The position numbers were made by a program, and so were the translations under genes. A stretch of DNA of 64,000 nt from Asanoa ishikariensis (lineage in GTDB: Bacteria; Actinomycetota; Actinomycetes; Mycobacteriales; Micromonosporaceae). This document shows, piece after piece, positions 16,853 through 24,133 of this stretch (positions within the stretch are counted from its first letter, which is position 1; each line of letters begins with the position of its first letter). The notes below the pieces were generated by a model. It was not told the DNA's origin, ran no database searches, and worked only from the letters and a program-made list of their open reading frames with translations. The DNA lies in contig NZ_FNQB01000005.1 of NCBI RefSeq assembly GCF_900107455.1, positions 434,001 to 498,000 of the forward strand, read 5' to 3'.

Positions 16853-18004
16853 TCAGGCTTCCACCGGCCCCAGCGTCGCGTCGCCCGCCATGTCGAACCC
16901 GACCGGGTCCGGTTCGTCGGGCTCGGCCTGCGTAGGGTCGGATCCGGTGTCGGTGCCGCTGGGCGGGGTGAGGTCGGCCAGGATCTGCTTGGCCACCCGA
17001 AGCACCGTTTCGGCGCACGCCTTGACCAAGTCCATGTCCCCGTTCGCCCAGCCGAACACGTAGGCGTCGGAGTAGGCCGCGCTGTCCACACCCAGCGCCC
17101 GTAACACGATGTGGGCGACGCTCTCGGCCTCGGTCTCGCCGCGTCCGCGGTGAACGGTCTCACCGGCCGGCGCGTCGTCGAGATGTCCGCAGCGGATGTG
17201 CGCCAACTCGTGCAGAGTGGTCTTGATCCGCTGTGCGGGTGCCACGTCATTGCGGACCTGCACGAACTGCAGTCCGCGACGTCGGACGGTGACACCATTC
17301 GCACCGCCCAGATGCCCGGTGCTCGGCGAGACCAGCTCGTAGCCGTACCCTTCGCCTTTGATAAGCGTGACCAGGTCGTCGAAGACGCCGGTCGGGTCCT
17401 CGCCGACGAGCAACTGCGGGGAGTTGCCACGCTGCGCAACCCGTCGACGCACCATGACCGTCGGCGGCTCGAACGGTGCTCCCTCGGTCTGCGACAACTC
17501 GAAGGTGCTGGCCAAGGTGAAGCCGACGACCTGCACGGCCGGACGACCGGACGCCTCCCGTTTGACCCTGCGGCCGGCGGCTTCCCACTCGGCTGCCTGC
17601 TCCTCGGTCGGCCGCCGCCTGACCGGCGCCCAGACCTTGAAACCGGTTTCGTCCTTGCGGACGTGCCGCTTCTGGGCTTTCCAGCCAGTCGACCCGTCCT
17701 TCTTGCCGTAAGGCAGGAAAAAGCGGGGTTCGATGCCGCGTTCCTCGGCCTGCACCAGGAGCAGAATCTGGTTGCTGAGGCTGTAGCGGGCGCCGAACGT
17801 GGCAACCTGATCCATGAACTCCATCCACTGCGCCGGTCGCGCGGCCATCGCGGCCAGCCGCGCATCAAAGTCGGCTTTGATCTTCGCCAACATTTCCGTG
17901 CGGTCACCGTCGCTAAGACCTGATGGTCGGGCCGTGCGGCGCACCGTGGCGGCTGTGCTGGTGGTGACCCTGGCCTTCTTGGCCTTGAGATTGCGTATGG
18001 CCAT
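16853..18004 (-). CDS. ArdC-like antirestriction protein with HExxH metallopeptidase domain
   Basis: 383 residues; ATG 18004 with AGGAGGG nine bases upstream. The N-terminal ssDNA-binding-like ArdC region carries YSLSNQILLLVQAEERGIEP (residues 74-93) and WKAQKRHVRKDETGFKVWAP. The C-terminal metallopeptidase-like domain has HELAH at 265-269 and the downstream GETEAESVAHIVLRALG, which supplies a Glu ligand. Plasmid ArdC proteins protect incoming ssDNA from restriction and pair this N-terminus with a zincin domain. Here it probably protects the transferred strand in the new host. The transcript starts with the structured leader at 18005-18088. Confidence 0.85.
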   Translation of the reverse strand: MAIRNLKAKKARVTTSTAATVRRTARPSGLSDGDRTEMLAKIKADFDARLAAMAARPAQWMEFMDQVATFGARYSLSNQILLLVQAEERGIEPRFFLPYGKKDGSTGWKAQKRHVRKDETGFKVWAPVRRRPTEEQAAEWEAAGRRVKREASGRPAVQVVGFTLASTFELSQTEGAPFEPPTVMVRRRVAQRGNSPQLLVGEDPTGVFDDLVTLIKGEGYGYELVSPSTGHLGGANGVTVRRRGLQFVQVRNDVAPAQRIKTTLHELAHIRCGHLDDAPAGETVHRGRGETEAESVAHIVLRALGVDSAAYSDAYVFGWANGDMDLVKACAETVLRVAKQILADLTPPSGTDTGSDPTQAEPDEPDPVGFDMAGDATLGPVEA

Positions 18005-18088
18005 CGGATGTGGCCCTCCTGTCTCCGCCTCGTGGCGGCGGACAGGTTGGGCCCTGCTGCGGCCCAACCTGCCCGTAGGCACGAGGTG
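18005..18088 (-). promoter_or_regulatory. structured 5' leader, copy 2 (before the ArdC-like gene)
   Basis: Minus-strand hairpin with perfect 11-bp inner arms CAGGTTGGGCC (18043-18053 on +) and GGCCCAACCTG (18061-18071), flanked by CCTCGTG (18028-18034) and CACGAGG (18080-18086). AGGAGGGCCACATCCG then leads into the ATG. It matches 13422-13509 closely, including the 14 bases before the start codon. Confidence 0.7.
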
Positions 18089-18284
18089 AGGCCGCCGCAC
18101 CGGCAGCAGACCGGGCGAGCGAGCGGATCGAACTTAGGCAGAATGACTGCTGGAGTGGGCGAGCAGGTCACCTTGACGGGCTGACGCCAACCCGCCGGTG
18201 TCCGGGCCGGGACGCGCAGATGCTCGCGGTCTAGTCCCGCTCAGTGTCGGCGGGGCGAGCCGACGAGCCGTCCGTGGCCGATGG

Positions 18285-18959
18285 TCATTCGCCGAGGTCC
18301 TCAACGTCCTCGACCGTCACGTCAAAGGTGACGCTGTCGTCGTTGACGCCGTCGACTCGCTCCAGATCCAGTTTCAGGTAATTGCGGACGTCGCTGCTGG
18401 TGTACTCGGTGTCACGGCCGTCCGAATCAACGTCCAAGCTGCCGCTGATCGTGAACCGGACCCGGTGGCGCGGGTCGAACGGGTTGAGATTGAGGTCGTC
18501 GAGGAATCCGTTGAGCTCGTCGCGACTAAAGTCGTTGTCGCGGAACCGGTTGATGGCATAGCCGCGGATCTCGTTGAGGCGCTGCGCCTGCAACCGCCGC
18601 TGTTCGCCGAGGTCATCCTCGAGCTGCCAGATACGTTTGGTGGCTTCGTCTTTGGCGGCGACGGCCCAGACGGTCGCCTGCCGCGCCAAGGCCGCAACCG
18701 TGGCGGGATCAGTTACGGGCTCGACCACGACGTCCTCACGCAGCGTTTGGACAAGTCCGTCGATCAGCACCCGCACGTTGCCCGTCGTGGCGTCGCGAGC
18801 CAAGATGACGCCGGTCTCGTCGCGGCCGGCGGAGACGATACGGACCGCCTGGCCCGCTGATGCGGCAAACGCCCCGATGGGCTGCTGCTGCGGCTCAGCG
18901 GTGACCGCGAGCTGCGGAGGCTGATCTACGGAGGTCACGGTGGCTTGCGGGTAGGTCAT
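18285..18959 (-). CDS. element protein of unknown function with coiled-coil centre
   Basis: 224 residues; ATG 18959 with AAAGGAA upstream. A Gln/Pro-rich start is followed by a small beta domain (QAVRIVSAGRDETGVILARD, GNVRVLIDGLVQTLREDVVV), a predicted coiled coil (DEATKRIWQLEDDLGEQRRL onward) and an acidic end (NDDSVTFDVTVEDVEDLG). No family is recognised. Its position between ArdC-like and regulator-like small genes points to a backbone role. Confidence 0.7.
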   Translation of the reverse strand: MTYPQATVTSVDQPPQLAVTAEPQQQPIGAFAASAGQAVRIVSAGRDETGVILARDATTGNVRVLIDGLVQTLREDVVVEPVTDPATVAALARQATVWAVAAKDEATKRIWQLEDDLGEQRRLQAQRLNEIRGYAINRFRDNDFSRDELNGFLDDLNLNPFDPRHRVRFTISGSLDVDSDGRDTEYTSSDVRNYLKLDLERVDGVNDDSVTFDVTVEDVEDLGE

Positions 18960-19070
18960 CGGACGTTCCTTTCATGTAGACACGATTGGCGGGTCGCTGG
19001 GAACCGGGGGGTAGAACCGTCCCTGCGACCTCTGGCCGGGACGGACTGCTAGCTGGGTCGAGGAAGGCGG

Positions 19071-19496
19071 TCACAAGGGGATGCCGTTGACGCTGACCTG
19101 CGGTGTCGGATCGGTCAGCCGCACGATGGTGTTCGGTGGGACGACGGCGCGTTGGCCGTCGATGAAGCTGATGACCCACCAGCGGTCGCGGCCTTGCCAG
19201 GCCGTCGCGACCGTGACCGTGCTGCCATCAGCGGCCACCAGGTCGTCACCGGAGCAAAGCGCGTGAACGGGGCGTAGCCGGACACCGTCGGCCGGCCGGA
19301 CCACCCATGGCACGACTGCGTCGGCGAGCGGGATGCTCACCGGGAGCTCGGCGGCGTACGCAATCCCGATGCGGGTGTGCGCGATGGAGATGACGGTGGC
19401 TGGCAGCCACGCGGTGCGGGCGTTCACGTGTACTGCCTGGCCGAGGTGTAGCGCAGGCCGGGGGAGGGTGGCCGGGGCAGCGAACAGGTCGGTCAT
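19071..19496 (-). CDS. small beta-rich element protein
   Basis: 141 residues; ATG 19496 with AGGGAG upstream, and an 11-bp hairpin 30 bases before the start. It consists of two repeated SH3-like beta units: LHLGQAVHVNARTAWLPATV, then LVAADGSTVTVATAWQGRDR with WWVISFIDGQRAVVPPNTIV. This resembles the beta unit in the neighbouring 224-residue protein. Function unknown. Confidence 0.65.
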   Translation of the reverse strand: MTDLFAAPATLPRPALHLGQAVHVNARTAWLPATVISIAHTRIGIAYAAELPVSIPLADAVVPWVVRPADGVRLRPVHALCSGDDLVAADGSTVTVATAWQGRDRWWVISFIDGQRAVVPPNTIVRLTDPTPQVSVNGIPL

Positions 19497-19525
19497 GCTG
19501 AGACTCCCTTGTGGATGGAGGAGTT

Positions 19526-19570
19526 CGGGCACGGCCGATGGCCGTGCCCGGGACACGCCAAGTGGCGTGC
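19526..19570 (-). terminator. tandem hairpins in the leader of the 141-residue gene
   Basis: CGGGCACGGCC (19526-19536), loop GAT, GGCCGTGCCCG (19540-19550); then CACGCC and GGCGTG around 19554-19569. No T-run. They may terminate the upstream message or act in the leader. Confidence 0.55.
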
Positions 19571-19682
19571 GCGTGTGGCCGGGCGACGGCCGGTGAAGGG
19601 TTTGGGGCAACCGCGGCCCCGCACCTTTGGGATGGGCAGCTGGGGAGGTGTAGACCTGACAGTGGGCCGCGGCCTGATCAGG

Positions 19683-20024
19683 TCAGGTGATTGGATTCGC
19701 CGGCCGTGTGGGGCCGGTCGTGCCCCCGTCGACCAGGTCGCAGTCGCGGACGTGGTCGGTGATCATGTTGGCTCGGGCGGCGTCGATGGTGGTGCCGCAT
19801 CCGGGGCGCGACCACAGCCCTTGCGTGGCGTGGAGCAGCGCGGCGATCTGGGTATCGGTGGGCAACGTGTCGAAACAGCCGTCCTCGGTCAGGTCGGCGC
19901 CGGTGTCGGTGCGATGGACCTCAAAGCTTCGGCCCTGGTCGGACCACACCAGCTCGGTGAGGTGCACCTGCACGCCGTCGACGATGCGGGTGCCGCGGTC
20001 GATGTCGCGAACGGGTCCGGTCAT
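19683..20024 (-). CDS. small element protein of unknown function
   Basis: 113 residues; ATG 20024 has GAGGAG upstream and overlaps the stop of the previous frame (ATGA). Sequence: a strand-rich first half (TRIVDGVQVHLTELVWSDQG, RSFEVHRTDTGADLTEDGCF), then a helical stretch with TQIAALLHATQGLWS and a Cys in RDCDLVDGG. No family recognised. Confidence 0.65.
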   Translation of the reverse strand: MTGPVRDIDRGTRIVDGVQVHLTELVWSDQGRSFEVHRTDTGADLTEDGCFDTLPTDTQIAALLHATQGLWSRPGCGTTIDAARANMITDHVRDCDLVDGGTTGPTRPANPIT

Positions 20025-20405
20025 GGTTTCTCCTCTCTGGTGACGCCGGTTTGTCCCCAGGCGCGGAAGGTGACGGTGCTGACGGCCAACCCTTCGCCCC
20101 ACAGGCGCAGCAGGCCCGCCGCGGCGCCGAGCTGGGTGGGCCAGGTCTGGGACAGCCGGTCGGTGTCGAAGACGATGTCCCAGGCGTCGAACCCCTCGGT
20201 GGGTGCTCGTGGCCGGTCGGCGCGGCTGAGCGCGACGCGCGGGTCACCGCCTGAGGTATGGCGGATGCCAAATACGGCGGCGCATCGGCGCGGTGATGCC
20301 GCCGACTGGGACGGGTGGGTGCGACGGCCACGACGAGGGCGGCGGTCGTCGTCCCGGGTGTGCGCGTTCGGGCCGCCGGCGTCGGCAGCCCGCGAGACGG
20401 CCGCG
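20021..20405 (-). pseudogene. coding frame without a usable start codon
   Basis: The frame ending at TGA 20021-20023 reads like protein (EGFDAWDIVFDTDRLSQTWP, LGAAAGLLRLWGEGLAVSTV, TFRAWGQTGVTREEKP) and its stop overlaps the next start (ATGA). However, no ATG, GTG, TTG or CTG occurs in this frame up to the stop near 20546. An ATG at 20285 in another frame gives MRRRIWHPPYLRR and stops, so a lost base may separate start and body. Either a frameshifted gene or one using a non-standard start. Confidence 0.45.
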
Positions 20406-20406
20406 T

Positions 20407-20568
20407 CTAGTGGATGAGCAGGGCCAGCAGCGGGCTCTTCTCCACCACCAGCAGCGCGACGCTGTGCAGGCTCACGAGGGCGAGGATGTGGGCGACCGGG
20501 TGCAGGGCGTGTCGCATGATGCGACGGTGGATGGGACGCTTCGGCTCAACAGCTTCGTGCTTGCCCAT
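20407..20568 (-). CDS. 53-residue single-helix membrane protein
   Basis: ATG 20568 follows GAGAGGGG. The frame reads MGKHEAVEPKRPIHRRIMRH and then a hydrophobic helix (VAHILALVSLHSVALLVVEK) before SPLLALLIH and TAG. A positively charged N-terminus and one membrane segment are clear. It lies in the minus-strand run of small element genes. Function unknown. Confidence 0.6.
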   Translation of the reverse strand: MGKHEAVEPKRPIHRRIMRHALHPVAHILALVSLHSVALLVVEKSPLLALLIH

Positions 20569-20675
20569 GACGGTGCTGCCCCTCTCTATCGAATACCTAC
20601 GTGTTGGAACCTGGGCCCGGGCTCTGCGGCGACCGGGCTCGGGTTGCGGTCAGCGGTGCGCAGGATCGAGCAGCT

Positions 20676-21710
20676 TCACGCCGCAGGTGTGAAAACGACA
20701 CCGACGCCAGCGAACGCCGCGGAAAGGTCCTGGAACGTGTCGGCAGACCAGCTCGGCCCGGGCATGCCTTCGCCGTCGAGGTCCCCGAACTCCAAGACGT
20801 TGAATACCGCGTCGAGCAGCCTCAGCCGCTCGGCCTTGCTGAGCGAGCGCAGTGCGCGCTGCGCATCGGTTCGCGGCTCCTCCAGCGACCAGCCGGCATC
20901 GTCGGCCGAAATGGCGGTCGGCGGTCGCGGGCCCGCTTCCATGCCAACGGGGTGCTGGCCAATCGATGAAGCGGCACCGCGATCGCGGTGCCGGACCCCG
21001 GGGCGGACGCCGGGCGAGAGCGGCTCGCCGTCGCGGACGGGGTCGTAGTGCTCGATCCCTCTGCCGCAGCGTTTCGCGGCGTACATGGCCCGGTCCGCGC
21101 AGCCGAGCGCGAGATGCGGGTCGCCGCCTGGGACATGGCAGATGCCGATACTGACGCGCATCGGCACGGCGATGCCACCGATCGTGACCGGCGGCGCGAG
21201 CGCCGACGCGAGAGCGAACGCCACGGCCGGTGGGGCGCGTCGGGTGACCAGGACGAACTCGTCACCGCCGAGGCGGGCGACGAGGTCGCCGGGTGCGGCA
21301 GCCTGGACGAGCCGCTGCGCGAGCGCGGCGAGGAACAGGTCACCACCGTCGTGGGTGTGTGCGGTGTTCACGTCGTGCATGCCGTCGACGTCAACGAGGG
21401 CAACTGTCACGTCAGCGCCGGCGGAGCCGCGCAGGTGCTCCTCGGCGACCCGGCGGACCGGAAGCCCAGTGACCGGGTCCGTGTACGCGATCGCGAGGTC
21501 GGCTTCGAGCACCACGATGCGGTGTTCGGCGCGCGCCGCGCGGTCGTTGAACAACGCCAGCAGGATGGCCTGCACGGCAATGCCCGCGATGGCCACGACG
21601 CAGGCCACCTCCGCACGTCCGGACAGCAGCAGGTGAACAGACGCGGACTGAAGAAGCATCGTCGTGACGACGCTTATCCACCGCATGGCGGAACCGAATG
21701 CGAGGCGCAT
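20676..21710 (-). CDS. membrane GGDEF-domain protein (diguanylate cyclase-like)
   Basis: 344 residues; ATG 21710 with GGAAGGAG. Two N-terminal hydrophobic helices (about 10-55) are followed by a GGDEF domain: DPVTGLPVRR, VDVDGMHDVN, then LGGDEF at 147-152 and RVSIGICHVPGGDPHLAL. The catalytic signature is intact. The inhibitory I-site (RxxD upstream of GGDEF) reads APGD, so product inhibition is probably absent. A C-terminal tail of about 100 residues (SLSKAERLRLLDAVFNVLEF) matches nothing I know. It could make c-di-GMP to adjust host development during transfer; GGDEF proteins also recur in actinobacterial elements as backbone genes. Confidence 0.8.
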   Translation of the reverse strand: MRLAFGSAMRWISVVTTMLLQSASVHLLLSGRAEVACVVAIAGIAVQAILLALFNDRAARAEHRIVVLEADLAIAYTDPVTGLPVRRVAEEHLRGSAGADVTVALVDVDGMHDVNTAHTHDGGDLFLAALAQRLVQAAAPGDLVARLGGDEFVLVTRRAPPAVAFALASALAPPVTIGGIAVPMRVSIGICHVPGGDPHLALGCADRAMYAAKRCGRGIEHYDPVRDGEPLSPGVRPGVRHRDRGAASSIGQHPVGMEAGPRPPTAISADDAGWSLEEPRTDAQRALRSLSKAERLRLLDAVFNVLEFGDLDGEGMPGPSWSADTFQDLSAAFAGVGVVFTPAA

Positions 21711-21759
21711 CACCGCGTTTCTCCTTCCTGAGAGCCGAACCGCGGGGTTTGCAAGTCGG

Positions 21760-21790
21760 GCAGGCGAACCGGGTCGACCGGTTCGCCTGC
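21760..21790 (-). terminator. 13-bp perfect hairpin after the 220-residue gene
   Basis: GCAGGCGAACCGG (21760-21772), loop GTCGA, CCGGTTCGCCTGC (21778-21790), beginning 19 bases past the stop at 21809. No T-run. Confidence 0.65.
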
Positions 21791-21808
21791 GGGGATGGGG
21801 TTGCGCCG

Positions 21809-22471
21809 TCAGCGGGTGCAGAGCGCCACGAGGGCGTCGCGGGAGTGCAGCGCGGTGATGCGGTGATTGGCGTCGGCCAGATAGGCCACCTCGGTGGCGT
21901 ACTGGTCGCTGACGGCCACCAGATGGGTGCCGTCGAGGCAGAGGAAGCTGTTGCCCGGCACGGCCCCAAGCCAGCCGTAGTGGGCGTAGCCGTGCACGCC
22001 GGCCTGGAATGCCTCCAGATGGCTGGTTGGCAACGCCATGAGCCTGTTCGGCAGGGCGTTGTAGGTGAGCATGGTCGCGATCCGCGGTTGCGCGAGGTAC
22101 TGACGCTGGGCCTTGGCCAGCGGGTACTTGCTCGGCGCGTCGCAGTGCCGGTCGAGGAAAGTCCAATAGGGCAGGGCCGGCCGGGTACCGGCCACGACCT
22201 GGTTCCAGATGTGCCAGCGGTACCAGTAGACACGGTGTGCGGCGACGCGCATGGCGTCGAGGTCCAGGAGCCGGACGGGTCCGCCGGCGGCGGTGTCCTT
22301 CCAGGGCTGCAGCAAGCTGCCGCGGTGCCAGCGGGTCTTGGCGATGAAATGCCCGGCGCTACCGAGGCTGGTCAGCGTTGTGCTTGCGAGCCGGCTGGCG
22401 GCCGTGGACGCCAGTTGGTCGGTGGCGGTGTCTTGCGCCAGGCACACGATGGTCAGGGACGTGTGGGACAC
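21809..22471 (-). CDS. element protein of unknown function
   Basis: 220 residues; GTG 22471 with GAGGAGG upstream. Trp/Tyr/His-rich centre (VAAHRVYWYRWHIWNQVVAG, LPYWTFLDRHCDAPSKYPLA) and a beta-rich C-terminal part (LGAVPGNSFLCLDGTHLVAV). No membrane helix, and no family recognised. It heads the run of accessory genes ending near 9 kb. Confidence 0.65.
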   Translation of the reverse strand: MSHTSLTIVCLAQDTATDQLASTAASRLASTTLTSLGSAGHFIAKTRWHRGSLLQPWKDTAAGGPVRLLDLDAMRVAAHRVYWYRWHIWNQVVAGTRPALPYWTFLDRHCDAPSKYPLAKAQRQYLAQPRIATMLTYNALPNRLMALPTSHLEAFQAGVHGYAHYGWLGAVPGNSFLCLDGTHLVAVSDQYATEVAYLADANHRITALHSRDALVALCTR

Positions 22472-22740
22472 GATTCCTCCTCGCAGGGCGTGGAGAGACG
22501 GGCATGCCGACGGCGGCGTGCCGGAAAGGGGGACATGAGGCGTGACCGCGCAAGGGGTCAGCGGCCGGCGGGCAAAGGCCCGCGGCGGGCGCGCGGAGCG
22601 TGTCAAGGCGTACCGGTGGTGCGGTGGGCGAGGCGCCTACGGACGGGGCAGGCCGACCGGCCCGGGTGGGCGGGTGGGCGGTTGCGACCGCGGTCGTGAG
22701 CGCTGTGGCCCGACGTGGTGCGTTAAGGGTTCAATAGAAT
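22472..22740. other. intergenic, G/C-rich leader
   Basis: Contains imperfect hairpins (around 22500-22530 and 22562-22585) upstream of the 220-residue gene. No gene seen. Confidence 0.45.
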
Positions 22741-22789
22741 TGAGCTCTCACCGTAGCCCGATCACCCAACACACCCCGCCGACGGCTTG

Positions 22790-23330
22790 TCCGCTCGGAA
22801 AACCGCGTTGACCTGGCCTTGTGGGTGCGTGCGCGCGGAAGGGGCGGTGGTGCGCTCCGCCGACCCTGTTGGGTCGCCACGAAGCCCTGTTGGCCAACAT
22901 GCCGGGCGACAGCGTGATTTGTTGGGTAGCTCGGCGTGACGCCAGCGGGGACCTCCGCGCTGCGGCGCGCCCGAGCGACGGTCCGGCGGGCGGCAGGTCG
23001 GACGCTTCCTGCGACGACGAGCCCGCTTCGATCGCATCCTCGTCGGGGAACACGTCGGCGACGCGGTCGACACCGGGGTCGAGGAGATGATCTTGAGTGC
23101 CGCCGTAGGAGTACACCCAGGACAGGTTGCCCGGCGTGTCGGGTTCGACCAGTTACCGGAACCGGTCGTCGTCCTTGGCGTAGGCGTAGAACCGCACCTG
23201 CGGCCGGGTGCGGCAGATCCGCAGACACGCTTGCAGGTGCGAGTAGAACTTGCGGAGTTTGCCGGGAGCCAGCGATAGGGTTCGGCCGCGGTTGGCCACC
23301 CGACCCGACCCCGGGCAATGCTGCTCACGA
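22790..23330 (-). pseudogene. decayed gene of unknown family with in-frame stop
   Basis: One minus frame reads SLAPGKLRKFYSHLQACLRI, CRTRPQVRFYAYAKDDDRFR, then a TAA (23153-23155 on +), and carries on LVEPDTPGNLSWVYSYGGTQ, DHLLDPGVDRVADVFPDEDA. The text on both sides of the stop is continuous and protein-like. Further down the frame becomes disordered. No start is evident. I do not recognise the family. Confidence 0.55.
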
Positions 23331-23473
23331 TCGGGCTGGCAGCCTCACCTCCTGAGCCGGTCGTCGAATCGGCTCCGCGGGGGCGTGTCGCCACGCCGTA
23401 GATCGCCCGAACAGGTGACCGTCGCACCAGTTCAGCCATCGAGGCATTCCACCGATGTCGATAGGCTACAGCG

Positions 23474-24133
23474 GTGAATGACCGCGTCGGACGGCTTGTA
23501 CGCCGGCTTGCCGGGTTCGACGAAGATGCTCTCGACCGGGTCCCACAGGAACGCCACAGACTCACCTTGATCAGCACCGTTCTGATCGGTTCCACCCTCG
23601 TGAGCACGTTCAGCGTGGCGGTGGCCGTCGACATGGTGCTCGCGTTCAGCTGGCTCGCCGGCGTCTTCGTCGCCGTCTGGGGTGTCTTCACGCTCTACGT
23701 CGACCGGTGGATGCTCGCCACCCTGGTCTCGGCGGGTGCCTGGGCCCGCCTGCGGATTTTCCTGCCGCGACTCTTGATGGCCACCGTGTTCGGCGTCGTG
23801 ATCGCGGAACCGCTGGTGCTGGGTGTCTTCCGCTCGGCGATCGACGTGCAGCTCGGCGCCGCTGCGCAGACCGCTGACCTGCTAACCCGTCTGCGCGCCT
23901 TCGAGCAGATCCAGCAGGCCGACCCCTCCGTGGTCACGGCGGCATGGTCGCTGCGGCTCTTTCTCATCGTCGTTAGCACCCTGCCCGCCCTGCTAGCGAT
24001 GCTCGGCGGGCGGAACCCGTACCAAGCTGCCGTGGCTGCCGTACACCGGGAACGGACGATGATCCCTACCCGATCGAACGCCCTTGTCACCGAGCGGGTC
24101 GCGACCCTCGCACCTGGGGACGGGCACCGTTGA
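23474..24133 (+). CDS. DUF4407-type membrane protein
   Basis: 219 residues from GTG 23474. Helices at about 30-52 (LISTVLIGSTLVSTFSVAVA), 54-72, 92-115 and 160-180, with a periplasmic segment between. The N-terminus (LAGFDEDALDRVPQERHRLT) is typical of DUF4407 proteins, but this one is shorter than most because the central coiled coil is missing. Its TGA overlaps the TTG start of the following NB-ARC/TPR gene, so the pair is translationally coupled and probably works as a membrane partner plus sensor. Confidence 0.72.
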   Translation: MNDRVGRLVRRLAGFDEDALDRVPQERHRLTLISTVLIGSTLVSTFSVAVAVDMVLAFSWLAGVFVAVWGVFTLYVDRWMLATLVSAGAWARLRIFLPRLLMATVFGVVIAEPLVLGVFRSAIDVQLGAAAQTADLLTRLRAFEQIQQADPSVVTAAWSLRLFLIVVSTLPALLAMLGGRNPYQAAVAAVHRERTMIPTRSNALVTERVATLAPGDGHR

